A stretch of DNA of 64,000 nucleotides from Nocardia vinacea (GTDB lineage: Bacteria > Actinomycetota > Actinomycetes > Mycobacteriales > Mycobacteriaceae), in NCBI RefSeq assembly GCF_035920345.1, contig NZ_CP109149.1, positions 9,114,001 to 9,178,000 of the forward strand, written 5' to 3'. Below are positions 1-7,824 of this stretch, in pieces (position 1 is the stretch's first letter; each line of letters begins with the position of its first letter). Below the pieces are notes generated by a model that was not told where the DNA came from, ran no database searches, and saw only the letters and a program-made list of their open reading frames with translations. Both the position numbers and the translations under genes were made by a program.

Positions 1-2
1 AC

Positions 3-164
3 GAACGCAATTTTTATGCGCTGGAACGGCTCTGGAAGGATTGTCCGGCGGTTCCGGTGGACGGGATCGCGGCCGGGACCGATGTGTTCAAGCACACCGA
101 GTCCGAGGGTGTCGCGGTGCGTGGTGAAGCGGGGGAAGAACACGTGAGCGAGCGTAGCGAGTGA
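3..164 (+). CDS. rsfS: Ribosomal silencing factor RsfS, C-terminal fragment
   Basis: Only the last 53 codons are present; the gene starts outside the window. The fragment opens with ERNFYALERLWKDCP, the conserved RsfS C-terminus that packs on ribosomal protein L14 and blocks subunit joining when nutrients are scarce. It then continues into a short variable tail rich in Glu and Ser. The neighbour gpgP follows 55 nt downstream on the same strand, as in mycobacteria, which supports the call. The last codons fall in a GAGCGAGCGTAGCGAG-type repeat, so the tail residues HVSERSE are probably repeat-derived rather than conserved. Confidence 0.8.
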   Translation, partial: ERNFYALERLWKDCPAVPVDGIAAGTDVFKHTESEGVAVRGEAGEEHVSERSE

Positions 165-222
165 ACCATCAATACTGCGAGCATGCTCGCAGCGGAGCCG
201 AGCGAAGCGAGGCGTAGCTGTG
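143..222 (+). repeat. GAGCGA-rich dispersed intergenic repeat
   Basis: The junction between rsfS and gpgP is built from short repeated words: GAGCGAGCGTAGCGAG near 147-162, a palindromic stretch TGCGAGCATGCTCGCA at 176-191, and GAGCGAAGCGAGG near 200-212. The first word ends rsfS and the last leads into the GTG start of gpgP. A related word order ending in GAGCAAGTA occurs at 30259-30300 on the minus strand, so this looks like a dispersed genomic repeat rather than unique leader sequence. Confidence 0.5.
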
Positions 223-879
223 AGCAAGTATGCCGGCGTCCGCACGCTGATCCTGCTGCGGCACGGGCAGACCGAGTGGAATGCAGCCGACCGGATGCAG
301 GGGCAAATCGACACCGATCTCACCGAGCTCGGTCGTCGTCAGGCGAAAGAGGCCGCGCGCGAACTGGTTTCGCGCAATGCGATCGCCATCGTGTCCTCCG
401 ATCTGCGGCGCGCCTTCGATACCGCCTCGGCGTTGGCCGACCACACCGATGTTCCGGTGGTCCAGGATCGGCGGCTACGGGAAACCAACCTCGGCGACTG
501 GGAGGGGTTGACCCATCTGGAGGTCGACGCCGACTATCCGGGCGCGCGGGTCGCGTGGCGCTTGGATGCGGCCTATACCCCGCCCGGCGGTGAGAGCAAG
601 CTCGAGGTCGGCACACGGTCCCTACCGGTTGTTCGAGAATTGTTCGCCGAGCGGCAGGATTGGCCAGGCCGGACTATCATCCTGGTGGCGCACGGCGGGC
701 TGATCGCCGCCCTCACGGCCGCGCTGCTCGACCTGCCGCCGCTGAACTGGCCTGTCCTAGGGGGATTGGCCAATACCAGCTGGGTGCAGCTGAGCAGTCA
801 CGGTCCGAGCATCGATCAGCCCGGTTGGCGCCTGGATGTGTGGAATGCAGCGGCGAAGGTGGCCCCGGATGTCCTCTGA
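220..879 (+). CDS. gpgP: Glucosyl-3-phosphoglycerate phosphatase-like histidine phosphatase
   Basis: This 219-residue protein belongs to the phosphoglycerate-mutase-like histidine phosphatases. The catalytic [10 protein letters not shown] motif lies at residues 12-21 (His15 is the phosphoacceptor) and the second histidine is in VAHGG near residue 157. By position, next to rsfS and overlapping an OctT-like gene, it matches Rv2419c, which dephosphorylates glucosyl-3-phosphoglycerate in the early pathway of methylglucose lipopolysaccharides. The GTG start places the RHG motif at the usual distance from the N-terminus. The stop lies inside the next gene (11-nt overlap), which suggests translational coupling. 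Substrate is inferred from synteny; the family call is firm. Confidence 0.8.
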   Translation: MSKYAGVRTLILLRHGQTEWNAADRMQGQIDTDLTELGRRQAKEAARELVSRNAIAIVSSDLRRAFDTASALADHTDVPVVQDRRLRETNLGDWEGLTHLEVDADYPGARVAWRLDAAYTPPGGESKLEVGTRSLPVVRELFAERQDWPGRTIILVAHGGLIAALTAALLDLPPLNWPVLGGLANTSWVQLSSHGPSIDQPGWRLDVWNAAAKVAPDVL

Positions 880-2104
880 AGAACCGGTTCGGCAGGTACC
901 GGATGAATTGTTCCGTCGGGTTTCGGCGAAGCCCGAACGGGCGATCCCGGACGCGCTGTTCGGACCTCCCCCGGTGCAGCAGGTCGAGCCGGAGGAACCG
1001 GCCGAGTCGCAGTCGGCCGAGTCCGACAGCGACGAATCGGTTGCCGCCGCCGACTCCGGGGAAGGTAACGAGGAGCCCGCCGCGCACGTGACGGAGTTCG
1101 GAACCGGCGCGGAGCCGGCGGAACCGGCGAGTGAACCACCGGAAGGTGTTGCGGCAGCTTCCGATACGGATATCGCGGCGTCGACCGATGAGTCGGTGAT
1201 CGGCACTGCTCGCAAAGACGAGTCCATAGCTCCCGCAGCGGAATCCGCGCCCGAGGTCACGGCTGCGTTTTCGGCAAGTGGTGGCGAGTCCACAGTCGAT
1301 TCGGTGGTCGACGATCCCGAATCGGTACCCGCGCTCGAATCGGTTATCGACGACGAGGTTTCGGCCGCCGTAGCCGAACCGGCATCGACCGATGATTCGG
1401 ATCGCCCGGTGCTGCTGGTGATCGCGGACTCACTGTCCTACTTCGGTCCGAAGGGCGGCTTGCCCGCGGACCATCCGAAGATCTGGCCGAATCTGGTCGG
1501 CGCCGAACTCGATTGGGATGTCGAGCTGATCGGGCGGATCGGCTGGACCTGCCGGGACGCGTACTGGGCGCTGATCGGCGACCCCCGGGTGTGGGCCGCG
1601 GTACCGCGCGCGGGTGCGGTCGTCTTCGCGGTCGGTGGCATGGACACTTTGCCCTCGCCGCTGCCGACCGCGCTGCGCGAGTTGATCCGCTATGTGCGCC
1701 CGCCGGTGCTGCGTCGTGGAGTGCGCTCCACCTACAACTGGCTGCAGCCCAAGCTGTCGAAACTCGGTCGCCCCGTGGCATTGCCGCCGAAGGTGAGCGT
1801 GGACTACCTGGAGCAGTCGCGCGAAGCGCTGGCCCAGCTGCGTCCGGATCTGCCGGTCGTCGCGGTACTGCCGTCCGTGCACAACTGTGCCGCCTACGGG
1901 CATGTGCACAGTGGCCGGGAGCGTGCCGTGCAGGCGCTGCGCGCATGGTCGGCCAAGACTTCCGTCCCGCTGGTCGATCTCGGTGAAGCGGTGCGCGAGG
2001 ACATCTTCTCCGGCGACGCGAATCCGGACGGCATCCACTGGGGCTGGGCCGGACATACCGCCGTGGCGAATTCGATGGTGAAGACCTTGCAGGAGGTTCG
2101 GTAG
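869..2104 (+). CDS. octT: OctT-like SGNH-fold acyltransferase (MGLP pathway)
   Basis: The protein has 411 residues from the ATG inside the end of gpgP. Residues about 1-175 are a low-complexity Glu/Ser/Ala/Asp-rich segment that I expect to be disordered. The rest is an SGNH-hydrolase fold: block I is [10 protein letters not shown] (nucleophile Ser), block III is GGMDT, and block V is [10 protein letters not shown] with the Asp/His pair. In M. tuberculosis the syntenic Rv2418c is an octanoyltransferase that acylates diglucosylglycerate, an early intermediate of the polymethylated polysaccharides. It probably works with GpgP in the same operon. The long acidic N-terminus is the unusual part. 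An upstream start at 836 is possible but would lie deep in gpgP. Confidence 0.72.
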   Translation: MSSEEPVRQVPDELFRRVSAKPERAIPDALFGPPPVQQVEPEEPAESQSAESDSDESVAAADSGEGNEEPAAHVTEFGTGAEPAEPASEPPEGVAAASDTDIAASTDESVIGTARKDESIAPAAESAPEVTAAFSASGGESTVDSVVDDPESVPALESVIDDEVSAAVAEPASTDDSDRPVLLVIADSLSYFGPKGGLPADHPKIWPNLVGAELDWDVELIGRIGWTCRDAYWALIGDPRVWAAVPRAGAVVFAVGGMDTLPSPLPTALRELIRYVRPPVLRRGVRSTYNWLQPKLSKLGRPVALPPKVSVDYLEQSREALAQLRPDLPVVAVLPSVHNCAAYGHVHSGRERAVQALRAWSAKTSVPLVDLGEAVREDIFSGDANPDGIHWGWAGHTAVANSMVKTLQEVR

Positions 2105-2107
2105 TCC

Positions 2108-2950
2108 GTGGCCGTTGTGGTCGTCACCGATTCGTCCGCCAGCCTCCCTGCCGAACTCGTCGCTGAGTTGGACATCGCCGTTGTCCCACTGCATGTGCTG
2201 GTCGGCGACCGCACAATCCGCGAAGGCGTCGACGCCATCGATATCGACTACGGCTCGGATACCGTGACGACCTCGGCGGCCTCGCCCGGTGAGCTGCGTG
2301 CCGTCTACGAGCAGGCGCTGGAGCGCAGCAATGGGGACGGCGTTGTCGCGGTACATCTTTCGCGCCAACTATCCGGTACCTGGGAGTCGGGACGGCAGGC
2401 GGTCCGCGATATGGATGCAGCCGATCAGGTACGGCTGGTCGATTCACTCGGGGCCGGCCTGGCCACCGGCCTGCCGGCGCTCGCCGCCGCGCGTCGCGCG
2501 CACAGCGGCGCGCCATTGAATGTCGTCTATGACACCGCCGTTGCGGCAGCCGGCCGGTCACGCACCTTCATCCTGGTGAACCGCACGGAGCAATTGCGTC
2601 GCGGTGGCCGATTGAGCAGCGCCGCAGCCTTTTTCGGCAGCGAACTGGTGAGCAAACCGCTGCTGCAGATCGTCGAGGGCCGATTGGAACTGCGCGAAAA
2701 GGTGCGTACTCGCTCAAAGGCCTACGCCAAACTTGTTGCGGCAGCGGTGGATGCGGCCGGCGACGATGGTGCCGCCGTCGCCGTACAACACCTGGGTGCT
2801 GAGGATGCCGCGAATACCGTCGCCACCCAACTGCGCGAGTTGCTGCCCGGCATCCGCGAATTTATCGTCGCGGAATTCGGGCCGACTCTGGCCGTCCACC
2901 TCGGCGTCGGTGCGGTCGGTGTGTTGGTCCTCCCCGGCGGCTGCGCCTGA
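2108..2950 (+). CDS. DegV family fatty-acid-binding protein
   Basis: The 280-residue product starts VVVVTDSSASLP, the typical DegV opening, and keeps the HLSRQLSGTWESG loop that contacts the carboxylate of a bound fatty acid. Bacterial DegV/FakB proteins bind a fatty acid and, with a FakA kinase, present it for phosphorylation; no kinase gene is seen here. The GTG start is 4 nt after the octT stop, so the gene is the third cistron of the gpgP-octT-degV unit, as in mycobacteria (Rv2417c). A 12-bp palindrome, CACTCGCGAGTG, lies at 2966-2977 just after the stop. Confidence 0.82.
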   Translation: MAVVVVTDSSASLPAELVAELDIAVVPLHVLVGDRTIREGVDAIDIDYGSDTVTTSAASPGELRAVYEQALERSNGDGVVAVHLSRQLSGTWESGRQAVRDMDAADQVRLVDSLGAGLATGLPALAAARRAHSGAPLNVVYDTAVAAAGRSRTFILVNRTEQLRRGGRLSSAAAFFGSELVSKPLLQIVEGRLELREKVRTRSKAYAKLVAAAVDAAGDDGAAVAVQHLGAEDAANTVATQLRELLPGIREFIVAEFGPTLAVHLGVGAVGVLVLPGGCA

Positions 2951-3071
2951 TCGGCTACGGTCCAGCACTCGCGAGTGTGCCGCATCTCCGGTCGAATGGC
3001 ATGATGGGCGTAATAATTTCTGCGTGATCGCAACCCCTTCGGTCGGCACCGGAGGTGACTAACGTCGCGGC

Positions 3072-3557
3072 ATGACGAGTTCCGCAACTCCGATCAATCC
3101 GCCGCTGATCATCGAATCGGTCGAGTGGGCGCATCCGGACGCGGTCATCCTGCGCGATGAGATGGCCGCCGAGGTCGGTCCGCGCTACACCTATCTGGCG
3201 AAACATGTGCGAGATAAGCCGAATGCCGTCGATCCCGCCACCGTGCATCGCACCTTCCTCGCATATTGCGGCGATCCGGTCGGGCACACCGCCGTGCGCT
3301 GGAATGCGGGTGAGCTCGAGTTGAAACGGATGTTCGTGCGTCCTGGTTACCGCGGTTCCGGCGTTGCGCCGCTGCTGCTTTCGGCTGCCGAGGCCGCCGC
3401 CCGTGCACTCGCGCTGCCCCGGCTGATCCTGCAGACCGGCCACCTGCAGCCAGAGGCGGTTCGCTTCTATGAACGCAGCGGTTACCACCGCATCCCGATC
3501 TTCTCGCCCTATGAATCCCTGCCCCTGTCCAACTGCTTCGCCAAGGCTCTGAACTGA
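3072..3557 (+). CDS. GNAT family N-acetyltransferase
   Basis: This is a 161-residue single-domain GNAT protein. The acetyl-CoA-binding motif A is LKRMFVRPGYRGSGVAPLLL, with the R-x-x-G-x-G/A pattern around residues 90-105, followed by the LQTGHLQPEAVRFYERSGY motif B region. The substrate cannot be read from the sequence. In M. tuberculosis the place after degV is held by eis, but this protein is far too short to be Eis and shows no relationship beyond the fold. The upstream gap carries a plausible ribosome site (GGAGGTG) about 20 nt before the ATG. Confidence 0.78.
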   Translation: MTSSATPINPPLIIESVEWAHPDAVILRDEMAAEVGPRYTYLAKHVRDKPNAVDPATVHRTFLAYCGDPVGHTAVRWNAGELELKRMFVRPGYRGSGVAPLLLSAAEAAARALALPRLILQTGHLQPEAVRFYERSGYHRIPIFSPYESLPLSNCFAKALN

Positions 3558-3722
3558 TCGCCGATGCCACGATCCACAATGTGCGGCGGTGCCGCCAGGC
3601 GGCACCGCCCGACCCGACCTCGTCAGCGGGATATCACCAAGTGCCGCAGGGGCGCTCGGCGACATCGAGTGGGATGGCCGAGCTTCGGTATCGAGGCGGT
3701 GTACGGCAGCTATGGTGACGAG

Positions 3723-4169
3723 GTGGGGAACGAATGTCCGATCTGCGATAAGCACCGGGGGATCGGTGCGCTGGTCGGTCCGGTGATCTACGCGGACGAC
3801 TTGGTATTGGTCACGCATCGGCCGCTCACCGAGGGCACGCCGGTGCCGGGCTACCTCTTCGTGGAGACCCGGCGGCACGCTCCGACGTTGTCTACCCTGA
3901 CCGACGCCGAGGCCCAGGCGGTGGGCTGGGCAGCCCGCCGCGCCGCGCACGCGTTACACGTCGAGCTGGCACCGGAATTCGTGTTCTCCGCGATCACCGG
4001 ACTGAGCGTCGCGCATTTCCATCAGCACGTATTCGCTCGTCCGCACGGCACCCCCGCCTCGGTGCCGTGGACGAACGCCGATGCGTGGCCGGACGCGCCA
4101 CACCTGGACGCGTGCGCACTCGGCGAGCTGTGCGACCGCTTGGCGATCCATTTCGTCACCGAGCACTGA
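3723..4169 (+). CDS. HIT family protein
   Basis: The open frame carries the histidine triad as AHFHQHVFA and a CPIC pair near its N-terminus, so it is a HIT-superfamily nucleotide hydrolase or transferase of about 148 residues. HIT enzymes cleave or transfer nucleoside monophosphates from dinucleotide or AMP-conjugate substrates; the exact substrate is unknown. I place the start at the GTG giving VGNECPICDK. The in-frame GTG at 3699 is an alternative, and neither has a strong ribosome site. The frame stays open upstream to 3564, but that part looks non-coding. It converges on the threonyl-tRNA synthetase paralogue with only 3 nt between stops. Confidence 0.7.
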   Translation: MGNECPICDKHRGIGALVGPVIYADDLVLVTHRPLTEGTPVPGYLFVETRRHAPTLSTLTDAEAQAVGWAARRAAHALHVELAPEFVFSAITGLSVAHFHQHVFARPHGTPASVPWTNADAWPDAPHLDACALGELCDRLAIHFVTEH

Positions 4170-4172
4170 AGG

Positions 4173-5381
4173 TCACAGCAGGGTGCTGTGCGCTGCGATG
4201 AGTTCGGTTATGCGGGAAAGCAGTTCGTCGGCGGGTAGCGGTTCCAGGCGTTGTCCGTCCCGAAGCCGCACCGCGACAAGGTCATTCGCGACCTCCTTCG
4301 GACCTATCACGACTTGGTAGGGGACCAGGCGGGCCTGGCGAATGCGCGCGCCGAGACTGCCGAGTTCGTGATCGGCGATCTCGGCGCGCAGTCCCAGCTC
4401 TAGGCAGCGTTCGACGAGTGCGTCGGCAGGTGCCGACTCGGCCGCCGAAACCGGTAGGACGACCAACTGGCTAGGGGCAAGCCAGGCCGGGAACGCGCCG
4501 CCGTGCACCTCGATCAGGTGCGCGACGGCCCGTTCGACGCTGCCGATAATGCTGCGGTGCACCATGACCGGCCGGTGTTCGGCGCCGTCTGCGCCGGTGT
4601 AGCGCAGGTCGAATTGCTCCGGTTGGTGGAAGTCGACCTGCACGGTGGAGAGGGTGAATTCGCGGCCCGCGCTGTCGGTGAACTGGATATCGATCTTGGG
4701 GCCGTAGAACGCGGCCTCGCCTTCGGCTGCTTCGTAGGGTAGGCCGGAGCGGTCGAGCACGTCGGTGAGCATGGTGATCGACTGCTGCCAGAGTTCCGGG
4801 GCCGCAACATATTTCCCGCCCGGTCCGGGTAGCGAGAGGCGGTATCGGGTGGGCCGGATTCCCATGGCCGCATGTGCCGACCGGATCAGTTCCAGCGCGC
4901 CCGCGACCTCGTCGGCGACCTGATCCACGGTGCAGAAGATGTGCGCGTCATTGAGCTGGATCGCGCGCACACGGGTGAGTCCGCCGAGCACACCGGAGAG
5001 TTCCGCTCGATACATCCCGCCCAATTCGGCCATCCGCAAAGGCAATTCGCGGTAGCTGTGCGAGCGGGAGCGGAACATTACCGCGTGATGCGGACACAGG
5101 CTCGGGCGCAGCAGCACCTGCTCGCCGCCCAACTGCATGGGCGGGAACATGTCGTCGCGGTAGTGCGACCAGTGCCCGGATATTTCGTAGAGCTCCCGCT
5201 TCCCGAGCGCCGGTGAATACACGTGCCGGTACCCGGCGCGTCGTTCCGCGGTGCGGATGAACTCCTCGAGTGCGTGGCGCAGGGTGGCGCCATCGGGCAG
5301 CCAGTACGGCAGGCCGGATCCGATCAGCGGATCGGTATCGAACAGGCCGAGTTCGCGGCCGAGTTTGCGGTGGTCGTGCAC
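4173..5381 (-). CDS. Truncated threonyl-tRNA synthetase paralogue (catalytic and anticodon domains only)
   Basis: The 402-residue protein is a class II aminoacyl-tRNA synthetase of the ThrRS type but begins directly at the catalytic core, so the TGS and editing (N1/N2) domains of normal ThrRS are absent. The three zinc/substrate ligands are kept: Cys96 in SLCPHH, His147 in NDAHIFC and His275 in MVHRSIIGS. Motif 2 is RMAELGGMYRAE, and a C-terminal anticodon-binding domain follows WLAPSQLVVLP. The GTG start has GAGGAG 5 nt upstream. Such short ThrRS forms exist as second copies, and some confer resistance to ThrRS inhibitors. Expression may be attenuated by the leader just upstream. The main thrS is presumably elsewhere. 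Confidence 0.82.
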   Translation of the reverse strand: MHDHRKLGRELGLFDTDPLIGSGLPYWLPDGATLRHALEEFIRTAERRAGYRHVYSPALGKRELYEISGHWSHYRDDMFPPMQLGGEQVLLRPSLCPHHAVMFRSRSHSYRELPLRMAELGGMYRAELSGVLGGLTRVRAIQLNDAHIFCTVDQVADEVAGALELIRSAHAAMGIRPTRYRLSLPGPGGKYVAAPELWQQSITMLTDVLDRSGLPYEAAEGEAAFYGPKIDIQFTDSAGREFTLSTVQVDFHQPEQFDLRYTGADGAEHRPVMVHRSIIGSVERAVAHLIEVHGGAFPAWLAPSQLVVLPVSAAESAPADALVERCLELGLRAEIADHELGSLGARIRQARLVPYQVVIGPKEVANDLVAVRLRDGQRLEPLPADELLSRITELIAAHSTLL

Positions 5382-5421
5382 GGGGTCTCCTCGCGGACAG
5401 CGGGCGAGTGACCACAAGACG

Positions 5422-5447
5422 AAGCCCCGGGCACTCGCCCGGGGCTT
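5422..5447 (-). terminator. Attenuator-type hairpin ahead of the ThrRS paralogue
   Basis: A perfect 11-bp inverted repeat, AAGCCCCGGGC and GCCCGGGGCTT with a 4-nt loop, lies between the leader peptide stop and the synthetase start. On the minus strand it is preceded by GA and followed by CGTCTTG, so it has only a weak U-tract. Its position, 17 nt after the leader stop codon and 40 nt before the GTG, is right for an attenuator. Confidence 0.6.
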
Positions 5448-5463
5448 TCGATCTGGACAGCAA

Positions 5464-5511
5464 TCAGCGCGCCGGGACGGTCTCCGGCGTCGTCACAGCA
5501 GCGCGCTTCAT
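5464..5511 (-). CDS. Candidate threonine leader peptide
   Basis: A 15-codon frame encodes MKRAAVTTPETVPAR, with three Thr codons including a pair. It lies directly upstream of a terminator-like hairpin and a threonyl-tRNA synthetase gene. A TAnnnT box (TACCGT, 5524-5519 on the minus strand) ends 7 nt before the ATG, so the transcript would be leaderless and begin at the start codon. This is the arrangement of ribosome-mediated attenuation: stalling at Thr codons when charged tRNA-Thr is low would favour read-through. The Thr content is modest, so the role is an inference. Confidence 0.45.
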   Translation of the reverse strand: MKRAAVTTPETVPAR

Positions 5512-5585
5512 GTCGGCCACGGTAGCAGAACCGATATGGCGCTGGCATATCAATTATTCCTGCGGTCGTGCAAGGAGATTCGCTG

Positions 5586-6341
5586 TCACACCTGCTCGGC
5601 GAGGAAGTTCTCCCAGGTGAGCTCGCCGACCGTCGCGCCATCGAGGGTCAGATTCTCCTTCGCGCGATACGCACGCCCGATCTTGCCCGGCACCGGAACC
5701 GGCAGGAACAGTCGCCGCTTGCCCTCGGCCTTCAGGTATCCGCGGATCAGCTCGGCCATCGTGTACACCGCCGGCCCGACCAGATCGGGTACCCGCCCGG
5801 CCGGTGCGCCGCGCGTCAGCTCTACGAGCCGCGCGGCCACCTCCCGCGAATCGACCGGCTGCCACAGGACAGCGCCGGGTGCGGGAACGATCGGGCTCTT
5901 CGCCATGGCTCGCGCGGTCTTCAGGGCGAGGTCGTGGAACTGGGCCGCGCGCAGGATGGTGTACGGCACGCCCGATTCGATAATGGCCTGTTCGGCGGCG
6001 AACTTGGCCTGGAAGTAACCGATCGGCAGTTTTCCGGCGCCGACCACGCCGATGTAGACGATGTGCTGGACCCCGGCCTTGGCGGCGGCGTCGACCAGGT
6101 GCCGGGTCGCCGCATCGTCGCCCTTGGGGCCGCCCGCGAGGTGCAGGATGATCTCCGTGCCATCGACCGCGGCCTCGACGCCGGTGCCCTCGAGCAGATC
6201 TCCGGTCACGAATTCGATGCCGTCGCTCGATTCGTGGGCATTGCGGCTGAGCATTCGAATCTTGAAACCGGCTTCGACCAGCAGTGGTGTGACGTGGCGG
6301 CCGAGTGTGCCGGTGCCGCCGGTCAGCAGGATGGTCGTCAT
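5586..6341 (-). CDS. NmrA-like atypical short-chain reductase
   Basis: The 251-residue protein opens with ILLTGGTGTLGRHV, the GxxGxxG nucleotide-binding turn of extended or atypical SDRs. It continues with LSRNAHES (likely NADP-selecting Arg) and an HIVYIGVVG strand. The usual SDR YxxxK pair is replaced by a YFQAKFAAE segment, which keeps Tyr and Lys at a similar spacing. This matches the NmrA/SDR5-like group, often used as NADPH sensors or reductases of unknown substrate. It is divergent from lexA, with a 106-bp shared control region. Confidence 0.75.
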   Translation of the reverse strand: MTTILLTGGTGTLGRHVTPLLVEAGFKIRMLSRNAHESSDGIEFVTGDLLEGTGVEAAVDGTEIILHLAGGPKGDDAATRHLVDAAAKAGVQHIVYIGVVGAGKLPIGYFQAKFAAEQAIIESGVPYTILRAAQFHDLALKTARAMAKSPIVPAPGAVLWQPVDSREVAARLVELTRGAPAGRVPDLVGPAVYTMAELIRGYLKAEGKRRLFLPVPVPGKIGRAYRAKENLTLDGATVGELTWENFLAEQV

Positions 6342-6435
6342 GGTTCCTCCAAAGTTCGCATGTGCTGGTCTTCACCGGTATGACGACGCAGGCGGGCCTG
6401 GTGTGACAAAGCGGGGAATTGTCCGCGCGCACCTC

Positions 6436-6441
6436 TAGGAT
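6436..6441 (+). promoter_or_regulatory. Leaderless -10 box for lexA
   Basis: TAGGAT ends 6 nt before the GTG start of lexA, which places the transcription start at or next to the start codon. No ribosome-binding sequence precedes the GTG, as expected for leaderless translation. I see no GAACnnnnGTTC-type SOS box in the 106-bp intergenic region. Confidence 0.5.
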
Positions 6442-6447
6442 TCCCGG

Positions 6448-7107
6448 GTGACCGGATACGACCACGATGCCTTCGAGCACCTCGACACCTCGACCCTGCC
6501 GCCGCGCCAGCAGCGGATCCTCGCCACGATCCGGGACTGGGTGCTGCGGTACGGCTACGCGCCGAATACCAGGGAGATCGGCGACGCTGTCGGCCTGCGG
6601 TCCTCGTCCTCGGTCTCCAAGCATCTGAAGTCCTTGGAGGACAGGGGATTTCTGCGTCGCAGTGAGACCATGTCGCGGCCGATCGATGTGCGCATGTTCC
6701 TGCAAGCGTCGGTGGCTCAGGCGCAGGCCGAGGATTCGGTCGCGGTTCCGGTCGTCGGCGATATCGCGGCGGGCACGCCCATCCTCGCCGAGGAACACGC
6801 CGACGACATGATGACGTTGCCGCGTGAACTCGTCGGTCGCGGAACGGTTTTCGGGCTGCGCGTGCGCGGCGATTCGATGATCGATGCGGCGATCTGCGAC
6901 GGCGATCTGGTGGTGATCCGCAAACAGCACGAGGCGCATTCCGGTGACATCGTCGCCGCGATGATCGATGGGGAGGCGACGGTGAAGGTGTATCGGCGTC
7001 GCAACGGGCATGTCTATCTGGAACCGCGCAATCCGGCCTACGACGTGATCGACGGTGACGAGGCGGTGGTGCTCGGGAAGGTCGTGTCGGTGATGCGCCG
7101 CGTGTGA
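6448..7107 (+). CDS. lexA: LexA family repressor
   Basis: The 219-residue protein has an N-terminal winged helix (about residues 17-82, including REIGDAVGLRSSSSVSKHLK) and a C-terminal S24 peptidase domain. The autocleavage site is Ala108-Gly109 in DIAAGTP. The catalytic dyad is Ser143 in RGDSMID and Lys180 in EATVKVY. It should repress target genes and cut itself in the presence of RecA filaments. The DNA-binding segment differs from the standard actinobacterial LexA (LTVRQ... / TSTSSV...), so it may be a second LexA-type regulator rather than the main SOS repressor. No recognisable SOS box precedes it. Confidence 0.78.
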   Translation: MTGYDHDAFEHLDTSTLPPRQQRILATIRDWVLRYGYAPNTREIGDAVGLRSSSSVSKHLKSLEDRGFLRRSETMSRPIDVRMFLQASVAQAQAEDSVAVPVVGDIAAGTPILAEEHADDMMTLPRELVGRGTVFGLRVRGDSMIDAAICDGDLVVIRKQHEAHSGDIVAAMIDGEATVKVYRRRNGHVYLEPRNPAYDVIDGDEAVVLGKVVSVMRRV

Positions 7108-7194
7108 GCTGAAAAATTCCTTTGCCTGGGCTAATGACCAGCTGTAGCGTTCCTTCGGTTTGTCCACCGATCGATCGAAGGAGTCGATGCCGTC

Positions 7195-7686
7195 ATGAAA
7201 GCCGTCACCGAACGCGACATCAGGTCGTCGTTCATCAACTGTTCCAAGACGACTGCCAAGAAGCTACCGGTGCCCCGGGACCTGGACGCACAACCGTGGG
7301 ATGACCTGGATTTCCTCGGCTGGAGCGATCCGTCGCTGCCCGGCCGCGGGTATCTCGTTGTGCCGCAGGGTGATCGCATCATCGGCGTCGCGCTGCGCTA
7401 CGAAACGGGCGGATCCGGCCGGACTCAGATGTGCGCGATCTGCCTGACCTCGCATACCGGTAGGGGTGTCTCGCTGATGACCGCGCACAAGGCCGGTGAA
7501 TCCGGACGCCGGGGCAACTCGGTCGGCACCTATATGTGCACCGATCTGGCGTGTTCGCTCTACGCGCGGGGTAAGCGAACGCCCGCCCTCGGCAATCGGT
7601 ACCGCGAAGATCTCATCACCGAGGAGACCAAGATCGGGCGGGTCCGGGACAACATGAACGCCTTCGTCACCAGGCTGTTCACCTAG
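7195..7686 (+). CDS. FBP (EF-G-binding, FusB-like) zinc-finger protein
   Basis: The 163-residue protein has the C-terminal treble-clef zinc finger of FBP/FusB-type proteins: MCAICLTSH supplies the first cysteine pair and YMCTDLACSLYAR the second, around residues 82-122. FusB-like proteins bind elongation factor G and release it from stalled ribosomes, and in staphylococci confer fusidic acid resistance. Actinobacterial members have a similar domain but no demonstrated role that I know of. The gene stands alone, followed by a strong hairpin, and converges on a DNA ligase. Confidence 0.75.
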   Translation: MKAVTERDIRSSFINCSKTTAKKLPVPRDLDAQPWDDLDFLGWSDPSLPGRGYLVVPQGDRIIGVALRYETGGSGRTQMCAICLTSHTGRGVSLMTAHKAGESGRRGNSVGTYMCTDLACSLYARGKRTPALGNRYREDLITEETKIGRVRDNMNAFVTRLFT

Positions 7687-7763
7687 ATCCGTTTATTCGA
7701 TCCCAGCAATGAAATGGAGGTAGATGCCATGCGCCGACACTCAACAGAACTCGGGGTGCCCAG

Positions 7764-7824
7764 GATTCCTCTCCGGTTGAGTAGGCCCGGAATCGGTCCG
7801 GACCTAATCATCCGGAGAGGAATC
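7764..7824. terminator. Large nested hairpin between convergent genes
   Basis: A perfect 13-bp inverted repeat, GATTCCTCTCCGG (7764-7776) and CCGGAGAGGAATC (7812-7824), encloses a second, nearly perfect 10-bp stem (TAGGCCCGGA and TCCGGACCTA). It lies between the FBP gene and the ligase stop and is followed on the plus strand by ACTCTTTT. This fits a bidirectional terminator. A ribosome-site-like GGAGG precedes an ATG at 7729, but the frame it opens runs through the hairpin and looks non-coding. Confidence 0.65.

Noticed and set aside
5382..5580. T-box riboswitch upstream of the ThrRS paralogue.
   Set aside because: No GGUGGNACCGCG core is present on the minus strand; a short leader frame and hairpin are seen instead.
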